Of a stretch of 64,000 nt of DNA, positions 17,316 to 24,581 are shown in pieces. The stretch comes from a bacterium (GTDB taxonomy: Bacteria; Krumholzibacteriota; Krumholzibacteriia; LZORAL124-64-63): positions 992,001 to 1,056,000 of the forward strand of contig JADJQR010000001.1 in the NCBI GenBank assembly GCA_016712675.1, written 5' to 3'. The notes under the pieces were generated by a model. That model did no database searches, was not told where the DNA came from, and saw nothing but the letters and a program-made list of their open reading frames with translations. The stretch's first letter is position 1, and each line of letters starts with the position of its first letter. Position numbers and translations under genes: made by a program.

Positions 17316-18365
17316 ATGTCGGGCGAGAAGAAGGGCGGCAGGCGCCGGGCCCACCACGGGCAAGGCGGCCACGGGGGCGGCCATCACGGCGGCGCCTGGA
17401 AGGTCGCGTACGCCGACTTCACGACCGCCATGATGGCGTTCTTCATGCTGATGTGGATCCTGGCGGCGACCTCGCCGGAGCAGAAGAAGGCCATCGCGCA
17501 GTATTTCCGCTCGGAGGGACCCTTCAAGGACGGCGGCAGCTCGCTGACCGGCAGCTTCAGCGGCGGCCCCGGCCTCATGGCCAATCCCGTGCACAACGCG
17601 ATCGTCGAGGAATCGACGGCGCTCGAGATGGCGGCCCAGGGCATGCAGGAGGCCCTCAACGAGGGGCTCGAAGACGGGTCCGGCGCAGGCCAGGGCGAAG
17701 GCGAGGGCGAGGGCGAGGGCGAAGGCCAGGGCGAAGGCACGGGTGAAGCCGGGGGCGAAGGCGGCAGCGAGGTCAGCCTTGGCGACATGAAGGACCAGGT
17801 CAGCATCACGCTGGGCGACGACGGCCTGGTGATCGAGATCACCGATGATGCCCAGCAGGAGTTGTTCGGGGTCGGCAGCGCGAAGATGAACCCGGTCTTC
17901 GAGCAGACGCTCGACGCCATTGCCGCCAACCTCAAGGGACTCAAGAACCGCGTGCGCATCGAGGGCTACACCGACGCGCGGCCGTACCCGACGGGGGTCG
18001 ACTACTCGAACTGGGAGCTGTCGAGCGACCGTGCCAACGCGGCGCGCCGGCGCCTGGAGGAGCGGGGGCTGGCCCGCGATCGTTTCGAGAGCGTCGTCGG
18101 CTACGGCGACGGCCGCCTGGCGGCTCCCGCCAGCCCGCTGGCGCCCGCCAACCGCCGCATCACGATCACGGTGCTGAGGGACCATCCGCTCCCGCCGGCC
18201 GGGTCCGCCACGGGTGAGGGTGCCGTTCCGAAGTTCCGGCCGTTCGGCGAGACCGTGGAGCCCTCAACAGGCACGCCGCGTGCTGGGGAGCACGAGCCGG
18301 CGCACCCCACGGCCCCGGATTCGGCGCCAACCGGCGCCGCCGGCCACGATCACACACGGCGCTAA
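17316..18365 (+). CDS. motB: Flagellar motor protein MotB
   Basis: MotB anchors the stator to peptidoglycan and carries the proton-binding Asp. The 349-residue protein has a His/Gly-rich cytosolic tail (residues 1-27), a single membrane helix with Asp34 in YADFTTAMMAFFMLMWIL, and an OmpA-like peptidoglycan-binding domain (about 170-290; NLKGLKNRVRIEGYTDARPY). Between them, about residues 124-155 form a GEGEGEGQGEG linker encoded by a 6-base repeat. The C-terminal tail (about 300-349) is Pro-rich and unique. It follows motA with GGAGGAAAG as ribosome site. The acidic linker is longer than usual and could vary in length between strains. Confidence 0.92.
   Translation: MSGEKKGGRRRAHHGQGGHGGGHHGGAWKVAYADFTTAMMAFFMLMWILAATSPEQKKAIAQYFRSEGPFKDGGSSLTGSFSGGPGLMANPVHNAIVEESTALEMAAQGMQEALNEGLEDGSGAGQGEGEGEGEGEGQGEGTGEAGGEGGSEVSLGDMKDQVSITLGDDGLVIEITDDAQQELFGVGSAKMNPVFEQTLDAIAANLKGLKNRVRIEGYTDARPYPTGVDYSNWELSSDRANAARRRLEERGLARDRFESVVGYGDGRLAAPASPLAPANRRITITVLRDHPLPPAGSATGEGAVPKFRPFGETVEPSTGTPRAGEHEPAHPTAPDSAPTGAAGHDHTRR
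17693..17742 (+). repeat. 6-base microsatellite in motB linker
   Basis: A run of GGCGAG/GGCGAA units encodes alternating Gly-Glu in the MotB linker. Because the unit is a multiple of three, expansion would change linker length without shifting the frame. Confidence 0.7.
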
Positions 18366-18389
18366 AATCGCAGAATAGCTCAAATTGAC

Positions 18390-18419
18390 TTGCGCCGAGG
18401 TGCTCAGATGCCGTAAAAT
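18390..18419 (+). promoter_or_regulatory. Putative promoter for the exported anchor-domain gene
   Basis: TAAAAT (18414-18419) lies 18 bases after TTGCGC (18390-18395), inside a local AT-rich patch between motB and the gene at 18538. A better -35 match, TTGACT at 18385-18390, is too far away (23 bases). The 118-base leader that follows has a ribosome site (GCAGGAGGAATGCA). Confidence 0.4.
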
Positions 18420-18537
18420 GTAAGCACGAGATGGATTCTCCCCAGAGTACGTGGCATGACGCCAGGCCGGCCGCTGCCCCCGCGCGGTCGGTTGTTCCTT
18501 TCCGTCCGCGAGGACGACCGGGGGCAGGAGGAATGCA

Positions 18538-19560
18538 ATGAACCGGTTGCTCACGATCTTGGCGGTCCTGGCCATGGCCGCGTCCGCCGCCCAGGCGGCG
18601 AAGCTGCCGCCGAAGGAAGCCCCGGCCGGACAGGCGCCCTGGACGTCCGCGAAGGCGGCCACGTTGGAGGGCTTCGAGGGTGCGTTCCCGCCTGCCGGCT
18701 GGACGCTCTCGACGACCGACGCCGCCCATACCTGGCTGCGCGACACGCAGGCGCCGTACTCGGGGCAGGCCGCCGCGCGCGTGACCTGGCAGGCGGCGAT
18801 GGCCCAGGACGAGCAGCTCTCGTTCGCGTGGCCGGTGGGCGCGGGTGAGGACCTGTACTTCGCGACGCAGGGGAGCGTGCCCTGGTCGGCCAATGCGGAC
18901 TTCACGGTCGAGATCAACGGTGTCGAGGTGTACAGCTTCCAGGCGCAGAACGGCGGCACGTCCTGGCTGTGGGAGTACGTGCAGGTGGATCTGGCCGCTC
19001 ACGAGGGCACCACGCCCGAGTTCACGTTCCGCTACTCGGGGCAGGATGGCGCCGACCACTACTTCGACGCCGTGCGCATCGGCACCTACAGTCCGCCGCC
19101 GCCGCCCGATCCGGTCGACTTCTGCGCTTCCGTCTTCCAGGGCACGGGTTCGCATTTCGAGCGCAGCACCTGCGACGGCGCCAACATCATCTCGCTGCTT
19201 CCCTGCGGCGACTACGCGGAGAACGGCCTGGAGCACTACTACGAGATCGAGGTGCCGGCAGGGTGCTTCTTCACCGCCCAGGTGACCTACGACAACGCCG
19301 ACGGCGCGCTGTGGCTGCTGGACGGCTGCCAGGCGGAAGGCGGCGCGTTCGGCTGCCTGGACTACGCGGACGCCACGCTGGCCGGTGGGCTCGAGACCGT
19401 CTCCTACACGAACTCGACGTCCTCCATGCAGGTGGTCTACCTGGTGCTGGACAGCTGGGGTACCAACGCCTGCGGCAGCTACGTCTTCGATTTCATCAGC
19501 GACTGCGCGGTCGCGACCGAGAACGAGAACTTCGGCTCGATCAAGGCGATGTTCCGGTGA
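18538..19560 (+). CDS. Exported protein with choice-of-anchor-like beta domains
   Basis: This 340-residue protein has a 20-residue signal peptide (ending AAQAA) and a strong ribosome site (AGGAGG). Residues about 40-185 read LEGFEGAFPPAGWTLSTTD, the opening of choice-of-anchor (MAM-like jelly-roll) domains of surface proteins. A Pro-rich hinge PPPPPDP (about 184-190) leads to a second beta domain with six or more cysteines. The last residues are SIKAMFR, a C-terminal tail I have seen as a recurrent ending in such lineages, although that is memory, not a search. The IS element begins directly after the TGA, so the gene lost its original downstream context; its likely terminator is now at 21131. 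Confidence 0.75.
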   Translation: MNRLLTILAVLAMAASAAQAAKLPPKEAPAGQAPWTSAKAATLEGFEGAFPPAGWTLSTTDAAHTWLRDTQAPYSGQAAARVTWQAAMAQDEQLSFAWPVGAGEDLYFATQGSVPWSANADFTVEINGVEVYSFQAQNGGTSWLWEYVQVDLAAHEGTTPEFTFRYSGQDGADHYFDAVRIGTYSPPPPPDPVDFCASVFQGTGSHFERSTCDGANIISLLPCGDYAENGLEHYYEIEVPAGCFFTAQVTYDNADGALWLLDGCQAEGGAFGCLDYADATLAGGLETVSYTNSTSSMQVVYLVLDSWGTNACGSYVFDFISDCAVATENENFGSIKAMFR

Positions 19561-19572
19561 TATGGAGTGACC
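19561..19572 (+). repeat. Inverted repeat of the IS element, transposase-distal end
   Basis: TATGGAGTGACC, the reverse complement of 21090-21101. It starts directly after the TGA of the upstream gene. Confidence 0.8.
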
Positions 19573-19871
19573 CAAGTCAAGGGCCGTCTTCCGTCAGGGA
19601 GGCGGCCCTTCCCTTATCGGTTCAAGGCCACGACGGTCGGGGAGGGCGGACGAGGCAGGACGCTTCGACGACGTGTCACTCTGATATTCGCGGGTTGCGC
19701 CGGCGCACCGGTGCCGTGCCGCATGACCGTGCTCCGTCGGGAGGTACCGCTGTCTAGCATCGCGAGTCTGGACTGTTCGGCCCAGTCGCTTACCGATAAC
19801 GCGGGTTCTCCGGATCGTGCCTGTTCTCATCCGCCGTCTCCGACCGCCGATCCCGGGGTTCTGGTTCAGGC
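19573..19871 (-). ncRNA. Predicted guide (bridge/seek) RNA region of the IS element
   Basis: In IS1111-type elements the noncoding end after the transposase gene encodes the RNA that guides DNA recombination. Here 299 bases lie between the transposase stop and the inverted repeat. The minus strand contains several potential stems: for example the AAGGGCCG/CGGCCCTT pair at about 19579-19608. It has no convincing protein. The boundaries and structure of the RNA are not determined; this is an inference from the family. Confidence 0.4.
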
Positions 19872-20965
19872 CTAACTTGGCTGCGCCTCACGCAGCGTCT
19901 CCCACACGTACCCGATCAGCATCCGCGCGATGGCCACGACGATGGTGTTGTGGTGCTTGCTCTTGCCGACCAGCCGCCGGTACTGCGTACACAGCCGTTG
20001 CTGCGCCCGATCAGCCCGGGCGATCACCTGGGGTGGTTGCCCGCGCCGACGCTTGGCCAGCCTCACCCCCACCGCGGGCTTGTGCCGGTAGTGCCAGGCG
20101 GTCTCGATCAGCAGGCGCCGGACGTGGCGGTTGCCAGTCTTGGTGATCCCGCCTCGTCGTCGATGTTCGCCGCTGCTGTGCTCACTCGGCACGAGCCCGA
20201 GGTAGGCCATCAGTGCAGGCGCGGTCGGGAACCGGCGGACGTCGTGCAGCTCGGCGGCCAGGGACAGGGCGGTGACCGTGTCGATACCGCGGAAGCAGCG
20301 AAGGTGAGCCACCGGTTCGCGGTACGGGTCCTGCGCGGCCACGGCGGCCAGTTGCTCGTCCAGAGCCGCAACCCGGGCCTCGTGCTGTTCGAGGGCCAGC
20401 ATGTAGTCCTCGAACACGACCTGGTCGGCGGCCCGGGAGAACTTCAATCCGTGCCGCCACGTATGGTGCCTCTGCGACCACTGGTTGCCGTCATGGAAGA
20501 CCAGCGACCGGCGCAGCAGGAACTTGCCGAGGCGCTGCCGTGAGCGCACCAGGTCCAGCTGCGCATCCTCCCGGCACCGGCACAGATCCCGGACCGACTC
20601 CTCGTCCTCGGTCGGGGGTGCACCGCGGTCAGCAGCCCCGCGGCATGCAGATGGGCCAGCTTACGGGCGTCCCGGTGGTCGGTCTTGACCCGGTCCCCGT
20701 GGCGCACCGGGATCAGGGACGGCGCGGCGATCATGCAATCGATCCCTGTCCCCTGGAGTTGCCGCTGCAGGCCGTAGCCCGTGGGGCCGGCCTCGTACAC
20801 ACATCGCAACGGCGCGTGCGGCTTGAGCTTGCGGATCAATCGCTTCAAGGCGGTCGGCTCGTTCGCCACCTCCCACTGCAGCACTTCCCCGGCCCCGGTC
20901 TGAAGCATCGCCACGGCAATCGTCCTCTTGTGCACATCCAGCCCGACGTAGGTTATACTGCTCAT
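19872..20965 (-). pseudogene. IS110-family transposase, frameshifted
   Basis: The start is the ATG at 20965, preceded by GAAGGGAG. The N-terminal part shows the RuvC-like DEDD motifs: VGLDVHKR, CVYEAGPTG and KTDHRDARKLAHL. The C-terminal part is the Transposase_20 domain with LRCFRGIDTVTALSL, PSEHSSG (with the Ser nucleophile) and GGITKTGNRHVRRLLIE. The frame breaks at the C-run complementary to 20614-20618: adding one base there joins the halves smoothly (TAVHPPTEDEESVRDLCR). The loss of one base in a homopolymer either inactivates the element or is a sequencing error. About 364 residues in the restored frame, normal for the family. Confidence 0.85.
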
Positions 20966-21089
20966 CGCCGGCTCCCTTCGTCGCATGCGGCTCTGGCGCC
21001 TCGGCGCTAACCCGCGACTGCGGTGCTTGCCACCCGGCCGCCATCGTCTACCACCTGAACGACAGTGGCGACGTTACGACAAGGGGGCC

Positions 21090-21101
21090 GGTCACTCCAT
21101 A
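21090..21101 (-). repeat. Inverted repeat of the IS element, transposase-proximal end
   Basis: GGTCACTCCATA on the plus strand, the exact reverse complement of 19561-19572. It lies 124 bases before the transposase start. Confidence 0.8.
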
Positions 21102-21130
21102 GGGTCTAGCACCCGGATGGCGATCGACGA

Positions 21131-21170
21131 CACGCGAGGGCCCGGCCTGACGGCCGGGCCCTCGTGCGTG
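21131..21170. terminator. Strong terminator between the IS and the Fis-type regulator
   Basis: CACGCGAGGGCCCGGCC (21131-21147) pairs with GGCCGGGCCCTCGTGCGTG (21152-21170) with one bulge and a four-base loop. It lies between convergent genes and probably ended both the exported protein transcript (before the IS arrived) and the regulator transcript. Confidence 0.7.
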
Positions 21171-21214
21171 TGTGCCCAGCAAGGCGGGGCGTGACGCGCC
21201 AAGCCCGTCGTGGT

Positions 21215-23638
21215 TCAGCGCGTCGTCGGGTCGACCTGGCGCAGCCAGCGGTAGAGCGTCATGCGCGAGACTCCCAACTGGCGCGCCGCACGCGCCTTGT
21301 TGCCGCCCGTGCGCGCGATCAGCGACTGCAGCGCGGCTCCGCTCAGGCGCGGGGCACGGGACTCGTCGCCCGTGGACGGCGACTCGATGGACAGGCTGCC
21401 GTCATGCGCGTCGGCGCGCAACACCACCGGCAAGCCCTGGCGACGGCACAGCCAGGCCTGCTGCGCCACCGCCTCCAGTTCGGCCACGTTGCCCGGCCAC
21501 GCGTGCTCGCCCAGGAGTGCCAGGGCGGGCACGTCGAAGACCGAGCGCGCGGTCAGCGTCGAGCCCTCGAGCCTCGTCAGGAAGTGGTCCAGCAGCGGCA
21601 GGATGTCCTGGCGGCGTTCCCGCAGCGGGGCCACGCGCACGGTCATCAGGCGCAGGCGGAAGTAGAGGTCGGGGCGGAAGCGCCCGGCCTCGGCCAGGCC
21701 GGCCAGGCCGTCGCCGGCCGTGGCCATGAGGCGGACGTCACAGCCGAGCTCGCCGCCGTCCTGGCGCCGGCGCCAGCAGCCGTCGCGGACCAGGCGCAGA
21801 ACTTCCGCCTGCAGGGCCGGGGGCAACGCCTCGACGCCCGCTAGCAGCAAGGTGCCACCGGCCGCGCGGGCCAGCAGGCCGTCGGTGCCGTTGCCTGTCC
21901 CGCCCTCCAATTCCCAGCCCAGGGTGGCGGAGTCGCCGCCCGTACAGTCCAGGCGCAGGAAGGGGCCGGCGCTGCGGGGGCCGTTCTCGTGCAGTCTTCG
22001 CGCCAGCGCCGTGCGTCCGGAACCCTCTTCTCCCAGCAGGAGCACGGGGCCCGCGTGCCGGGCGAACCCATCGCAGCGGCGCATCGCCTGTTGCAGCGCC
22101 GGCGAGACGGCGACCACGCGTGTGGCCGGAGCTCTGCGCGCCGAGAACGCACGCCACAGCGGCTGCTCGACGTCACCGCGCAGACGGGCGCGCGACAGCT
22201 CGGCGACCACCGCCGCGATCTCGCCGACCAGGCTCGGGACGCCCAGGTCCTGGCTGGCCTGCTGCGCGCGAAGGGCGCTGCGCCAGGCGGCGTCCAGTGC
22301 CCCGGGGCCGGCGCCCTGGGGACCGGCGGTGTCGCCGGCGCGCGCCAGCACACGGGCCAGGTGGTAGTCGCAGGTCATCGCTTCGTGCCGCGCGGTCATC
22401 GCGTGCAGCTCCGTCGAGGCGGCCTCCAGTTCGCGACGGGCCACCGGCAGGCGGCCGAGGTGCCCGGCGTTCACGCCCAGGCAGCGGCGGACGACCGCCG
22501 TCTCGAAGCGGTCGCCGATCTCCACGGCCAGGCCGAGGGCCTCGTCCAGCACGCGCAGCGCATCCGCATGGCGGCCCTCGAGGTCCAGGCACTCGCCCTC
22601 GCGGCGCAGCAGTTCCATGACCAGGTCGCCGCGCGGGGCCAGGCGGCGGGCCAGTCCCATCGCGCGCCGGTAGTAGGTCCGCGCCTCGGCGGGACAGCCC
22701 TCGTCGCGGCAGGTGTCGCCCAGGAACTCGAGCGCGATCGTCTCCTCGCGCGCCAGCCCGTGCTCCTTCGCGGTCGCGTAGGCTTCGAGCAGATCGGCAC
22801 GCGCGGCAGGGAACTCCTCGCGCAGGCGGCGCACGTTGCCCAGTGCCAGGCGGGCGCGGCAGCGCATGTCGGGCAGCCGCTCCACGATCGCCAGCTCTGC
22901 CGTGAGCAGCTCGGCGGCCGGTTCATAGTCGCCCTGCTTGTAGCAGACGATGGCCAGGTTCTGGTAGTTCTGGGCCAGCCGCGGCCGCGATCCCAGTTGG
23001 CTGTTGATGGCCAGGCTCTTCTCGAACCAGCGGCGTGACTCGTCGAGTCGGCCCTGGGACAAGAAGGTCCAGCCGAGGAAGTTCGCGGCCACGGCGCCGC
23101 GCACGGGCTCGTCCAGCACGCTGAAGGCTGAGCAGGCGAACTCCACATGCGCCACCGCCTCCTGCAGGCGCCCCTGCCAACGCAGCGCAGCGCCGAGAAG
23201 CAGACGCAACTCGGCATGCAAGGGGTCGGCGGCGCCGGGCACGGCCGTGAGCAGATCCGACGCCTCGGCGGCGACCTCGTCATGGCGCCCGTCGAAGAGC
23301 GCGACGTTCAACGTCAGCGCTCGCAGCGCCGGGTCGTCCGCGGCGAACCCGTCCAAGTGTGCGCGTTCGAGCCAGTGGCGCAGTTCCTCGTGTCGCTTGA
23401 GCTCGACAAGGCACCAGCCGTGCAGCAGCAGTGCCCGGTGCCGCTCTTCGTTCGGAGCATCGGCGCGCAGGGCCGGTGTCAGTGCGCCCAGGGCCTCGTC
23501 ATGGCGGCCGTACCGGTACAGGCGCCGGGCGGCGGCCAGGGCGGTGGCGGGAGCGGGCTGCCCGGCTCGGGCTCCGCGTCCGGCGGTGGGGTGGGCCTCG
23601 GCTTCGGCCCGCTCGCGACGCAGGCGGTCAGGGCGCAC
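21215..23638 (-). CDS. TPR protein with degenerate AAA+ domain and Fis-type HTH
   Basis: The start is a GTG preceded by GGAGGTG, giving 807 residues; longer starts would overrun the gene upstream. Residues about 15-510 are tetratricopeptide-like helices (RLYRYGRHDEALGAL, FLGWTFLSQGRLDESRRWFE). The AAA+ part resembles sigma-54 activators: Walker A GEEGSGRT, the sensor block RFRPDLYFRLRLMTVRVAPL and the R-finger region PLRERRQDI. But the GAFTGA loop is absent and the Walker B acidic pair is replaced (GTLLLAGVEAL), so it should not drive sigma-54 polymerase. It ends with a Fis helix-turn-helix (GNKARAARQLGVSRMTLYRW). It overlaps the upstream small gene by 11 bases. Probably a TPR-controlled DNA-binding regulator. 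Confidence 0.75.
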   Translation of the reverse strand: MRPDRLRRERAEAEAHPTAGRGARAGQPAPATALAAARRLYRYGRHDEALGALTPALRADAPNEERHRALLLHGWCLVELKRHEELRHWLERAHLDGFAADDPALRALTLNVALFDGRHDEVAAEASDLLTAVPGAADPLHAELRLLLGAALRWQGRLQEAVAHVEFACSAFSVLDEPVRGAVAANFLGWTFLSQGRLDESRRWFEKSLAINSQLGSRPRLAQNYQNLAIVCYKQGDYEPAAELLTAELAIVERLPDMRCRARLALGNVRRLREEFPAARADLLEAYATAKEHGLAREETIALEFLGDTCRDEGCPAEARTYYRRAMGLARRLAPRGDLVMELLRREGECLDLEGRHADALRVLDEALGLAVEIGDRFETAVVRRCLGVNAGHLGRLPVARRELEAASTELHAMTARHEAMTCDYHLARVLARAGDTAGPQGAGPGALDAAWRSALRAQQASQDLGVPSLVGEIAAVVAELSRARLRGDVEQPLWRAFSARRAPATRVVAVSPALQQAMRRCDGFARHAGPVLLLGEEGSGRTALARRLHENGPRSAGPFLRLDCTGGDSATLGWELEGGTGNGTDGLLARAAGGTLLLAGVEALPPALQAEVLRLVRDGCWRRRQDGGELGCDVRLMATAGDGLAGLAEAGRFRPDLYFRLRLMTVRVAPLRERRQDILPLLDHFLTRLEGSTLTARSVFDVPALALLGEHAWPGNVAELEAVAQQAWLCRRQGLPVVLRADAHDGSLSIESPSTGDESRAPRLSGAALQSLIARTGGNKARAARQLGVSRMTLYRWLRQVDPTTR

Positions 23639-24005
23639 GGTGCCACCTCCCGCCGGACGGGAACGGCCGCCACGCAGGGGCGGCGGTGGCCGGGTGCTCG
23701 ATCCGCACGAGGCGGAACGCGAGCGACCAGGGCTGACCGGCCGGCGCCACCATCGGGACCAGCAGGTACTGCAGCGGAGGCGTCCGTTCGCTGGCGCTGG
23801 TTGCGGTCTCGGACTGGGCTTGCGGCGTGGATGCGCCCTGTTCGCTCTCGAACGGGCGGAGCACGCCGTCGCCGGGATCGCCGGCGGGCATGTCACTGAG
23901 GTCTGGGCGGCGGGCCAGGCCCATCGTTGTCGGCCAGTGGCCAAGGCACAGGAGGGTCGCCAGCACCAGCAGGACAGGGCGGCGACAGGGAACAATGCGG
24001 TCCAT
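23628..24005 (-). CDS. Small exported protein of unknown function
   Basis: The ATG at 24005 follows AGGAGCCGCC and gives 125 residues. Residues 1-25 (MDRIVPCRRPVLLVLATLLC) form a signal peptide or membrane anchor. The rest is Pro/Ser-rich with a beta block VPMVAPAGQPWSLAFRLVRI. Its last 11 bases overlap the start of the TPR/AAA+/Fis regulator, so the two are translationally coupled and likely cooperate. An envelope partner for a cytosolic regulator would suggest surface signalling, which is an inference. The family is not recognised. Confidence 0.6.
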   Translation of the reverse strand: MDRIVPCRRPVLLVLATLLCLGHWPTTMGLARRPDLSDMPAGDPGDGVLRPFESEQGASTPQAQSETATSASERTPPLQYLLVPMVAPAGQPWSLAFRLVRIEHPATAAPAWRPFPSGGRWHRAP

Positions 24006-24581
24006 GGCGGCTCCTGGGAGGGGGAGCGTGTCCATCGGTGCCGGCAAGGTCCTTCTCGCCTGTCGGGGGTCGACCTTTTTCGGCCGCCACGCCGCCGCCT
24101 GCGGGCTGTCGCGTCGGTTCGGCTACAGGTCGGGTCCGTACCCCCGGTGGTGTGTTCTTGAACGGAGACTAGCACGGCGCTCACGAAATGGTCAAGGTGA
24201 TTTTATGTATGGCCCGAAATGGTGTGTTTATGATAGTGATTTCTACATTGAAGAAGATCTGTCGTTTGATGATATGTGCGCAATGTGTCACACCCGCGGT
24301 GTCACATCACCGCAGGCAGAAGGTCGGCAGATTCGGCCGCCCGCCGGGAACACCGGTCGGCACCGCCGGTTCGGCTCCAAGGTGGCGGCAGACCCTGCCG
24401 AGGCGGCGTGTGGATCCCGAAGCGCGCGGACAATATGCCAAACGGCATCGCCGTCGGTCGCAGTCGGATTTCCGGGCGCACGGACAGAGCGGTCGCTATA
24501 TTTGGCCCGCACCGCTCGGCTCTGGAAGGGTTTGCCGCGACGCGCCGCGCCTGGCCACGCGCAGAACCTCCATAACCCTGG
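24006..24581. other. Intergenic region with AT-rich island
   Basis: This 576-base gap separates the divergent regulator operon and ccsBA. Its central part (about 24185-24300) is markedly AT-rich against a GC-rich background. In the plus direction an ATG at 24205 with AAGGTGA upstream would open a peptide beginning MYGPKWCVYDSDFYIEED, but the frame then runs into GC-rich, non-coding-like sequence with no stop until 24594. TGTCACA occurs twice in direct order (about 24295 and 24310). The gap may hold promoters for both directions. No gene is firmly supported. Confidence 0.45.

Larger units (their letters stand above)
19561..21101 (-). mobile_element. IS110/IS1111-type insertion sequence
   Basis: The element is bounded by perfect 12-bp inverted repeats, TATGGAGTGACC (19561-19572) and GGTCACTCCATA (21090-21101), and spans about 1541 bases. 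IS1111-type elements carry sub-terminal repeats, so the true ends may lie a few bases outside. The transposase gene is on the minus strand. The 299-base noncoding stretch after its stop is the longer end, as in the IS1111 group. There is no flanking direct repeat, as expected. It sits between the stop of the exported protein gene and that gene's likely terminator at 21131. Confidence 0.8.

Noticed and set aside
19567-19875. A 102-residue plus-strand frame in the IS end
   Set aside because: It lies in the noncoding end of the IS, has no ribosome site and reads like low-complexity Arg/Pro sequence.
21215-23638. Classic sigma-54 enhancer-binding protein
   Set aside because: The GAFTGA loop and Walker B acids are missing, so only the architecture resembles that family.
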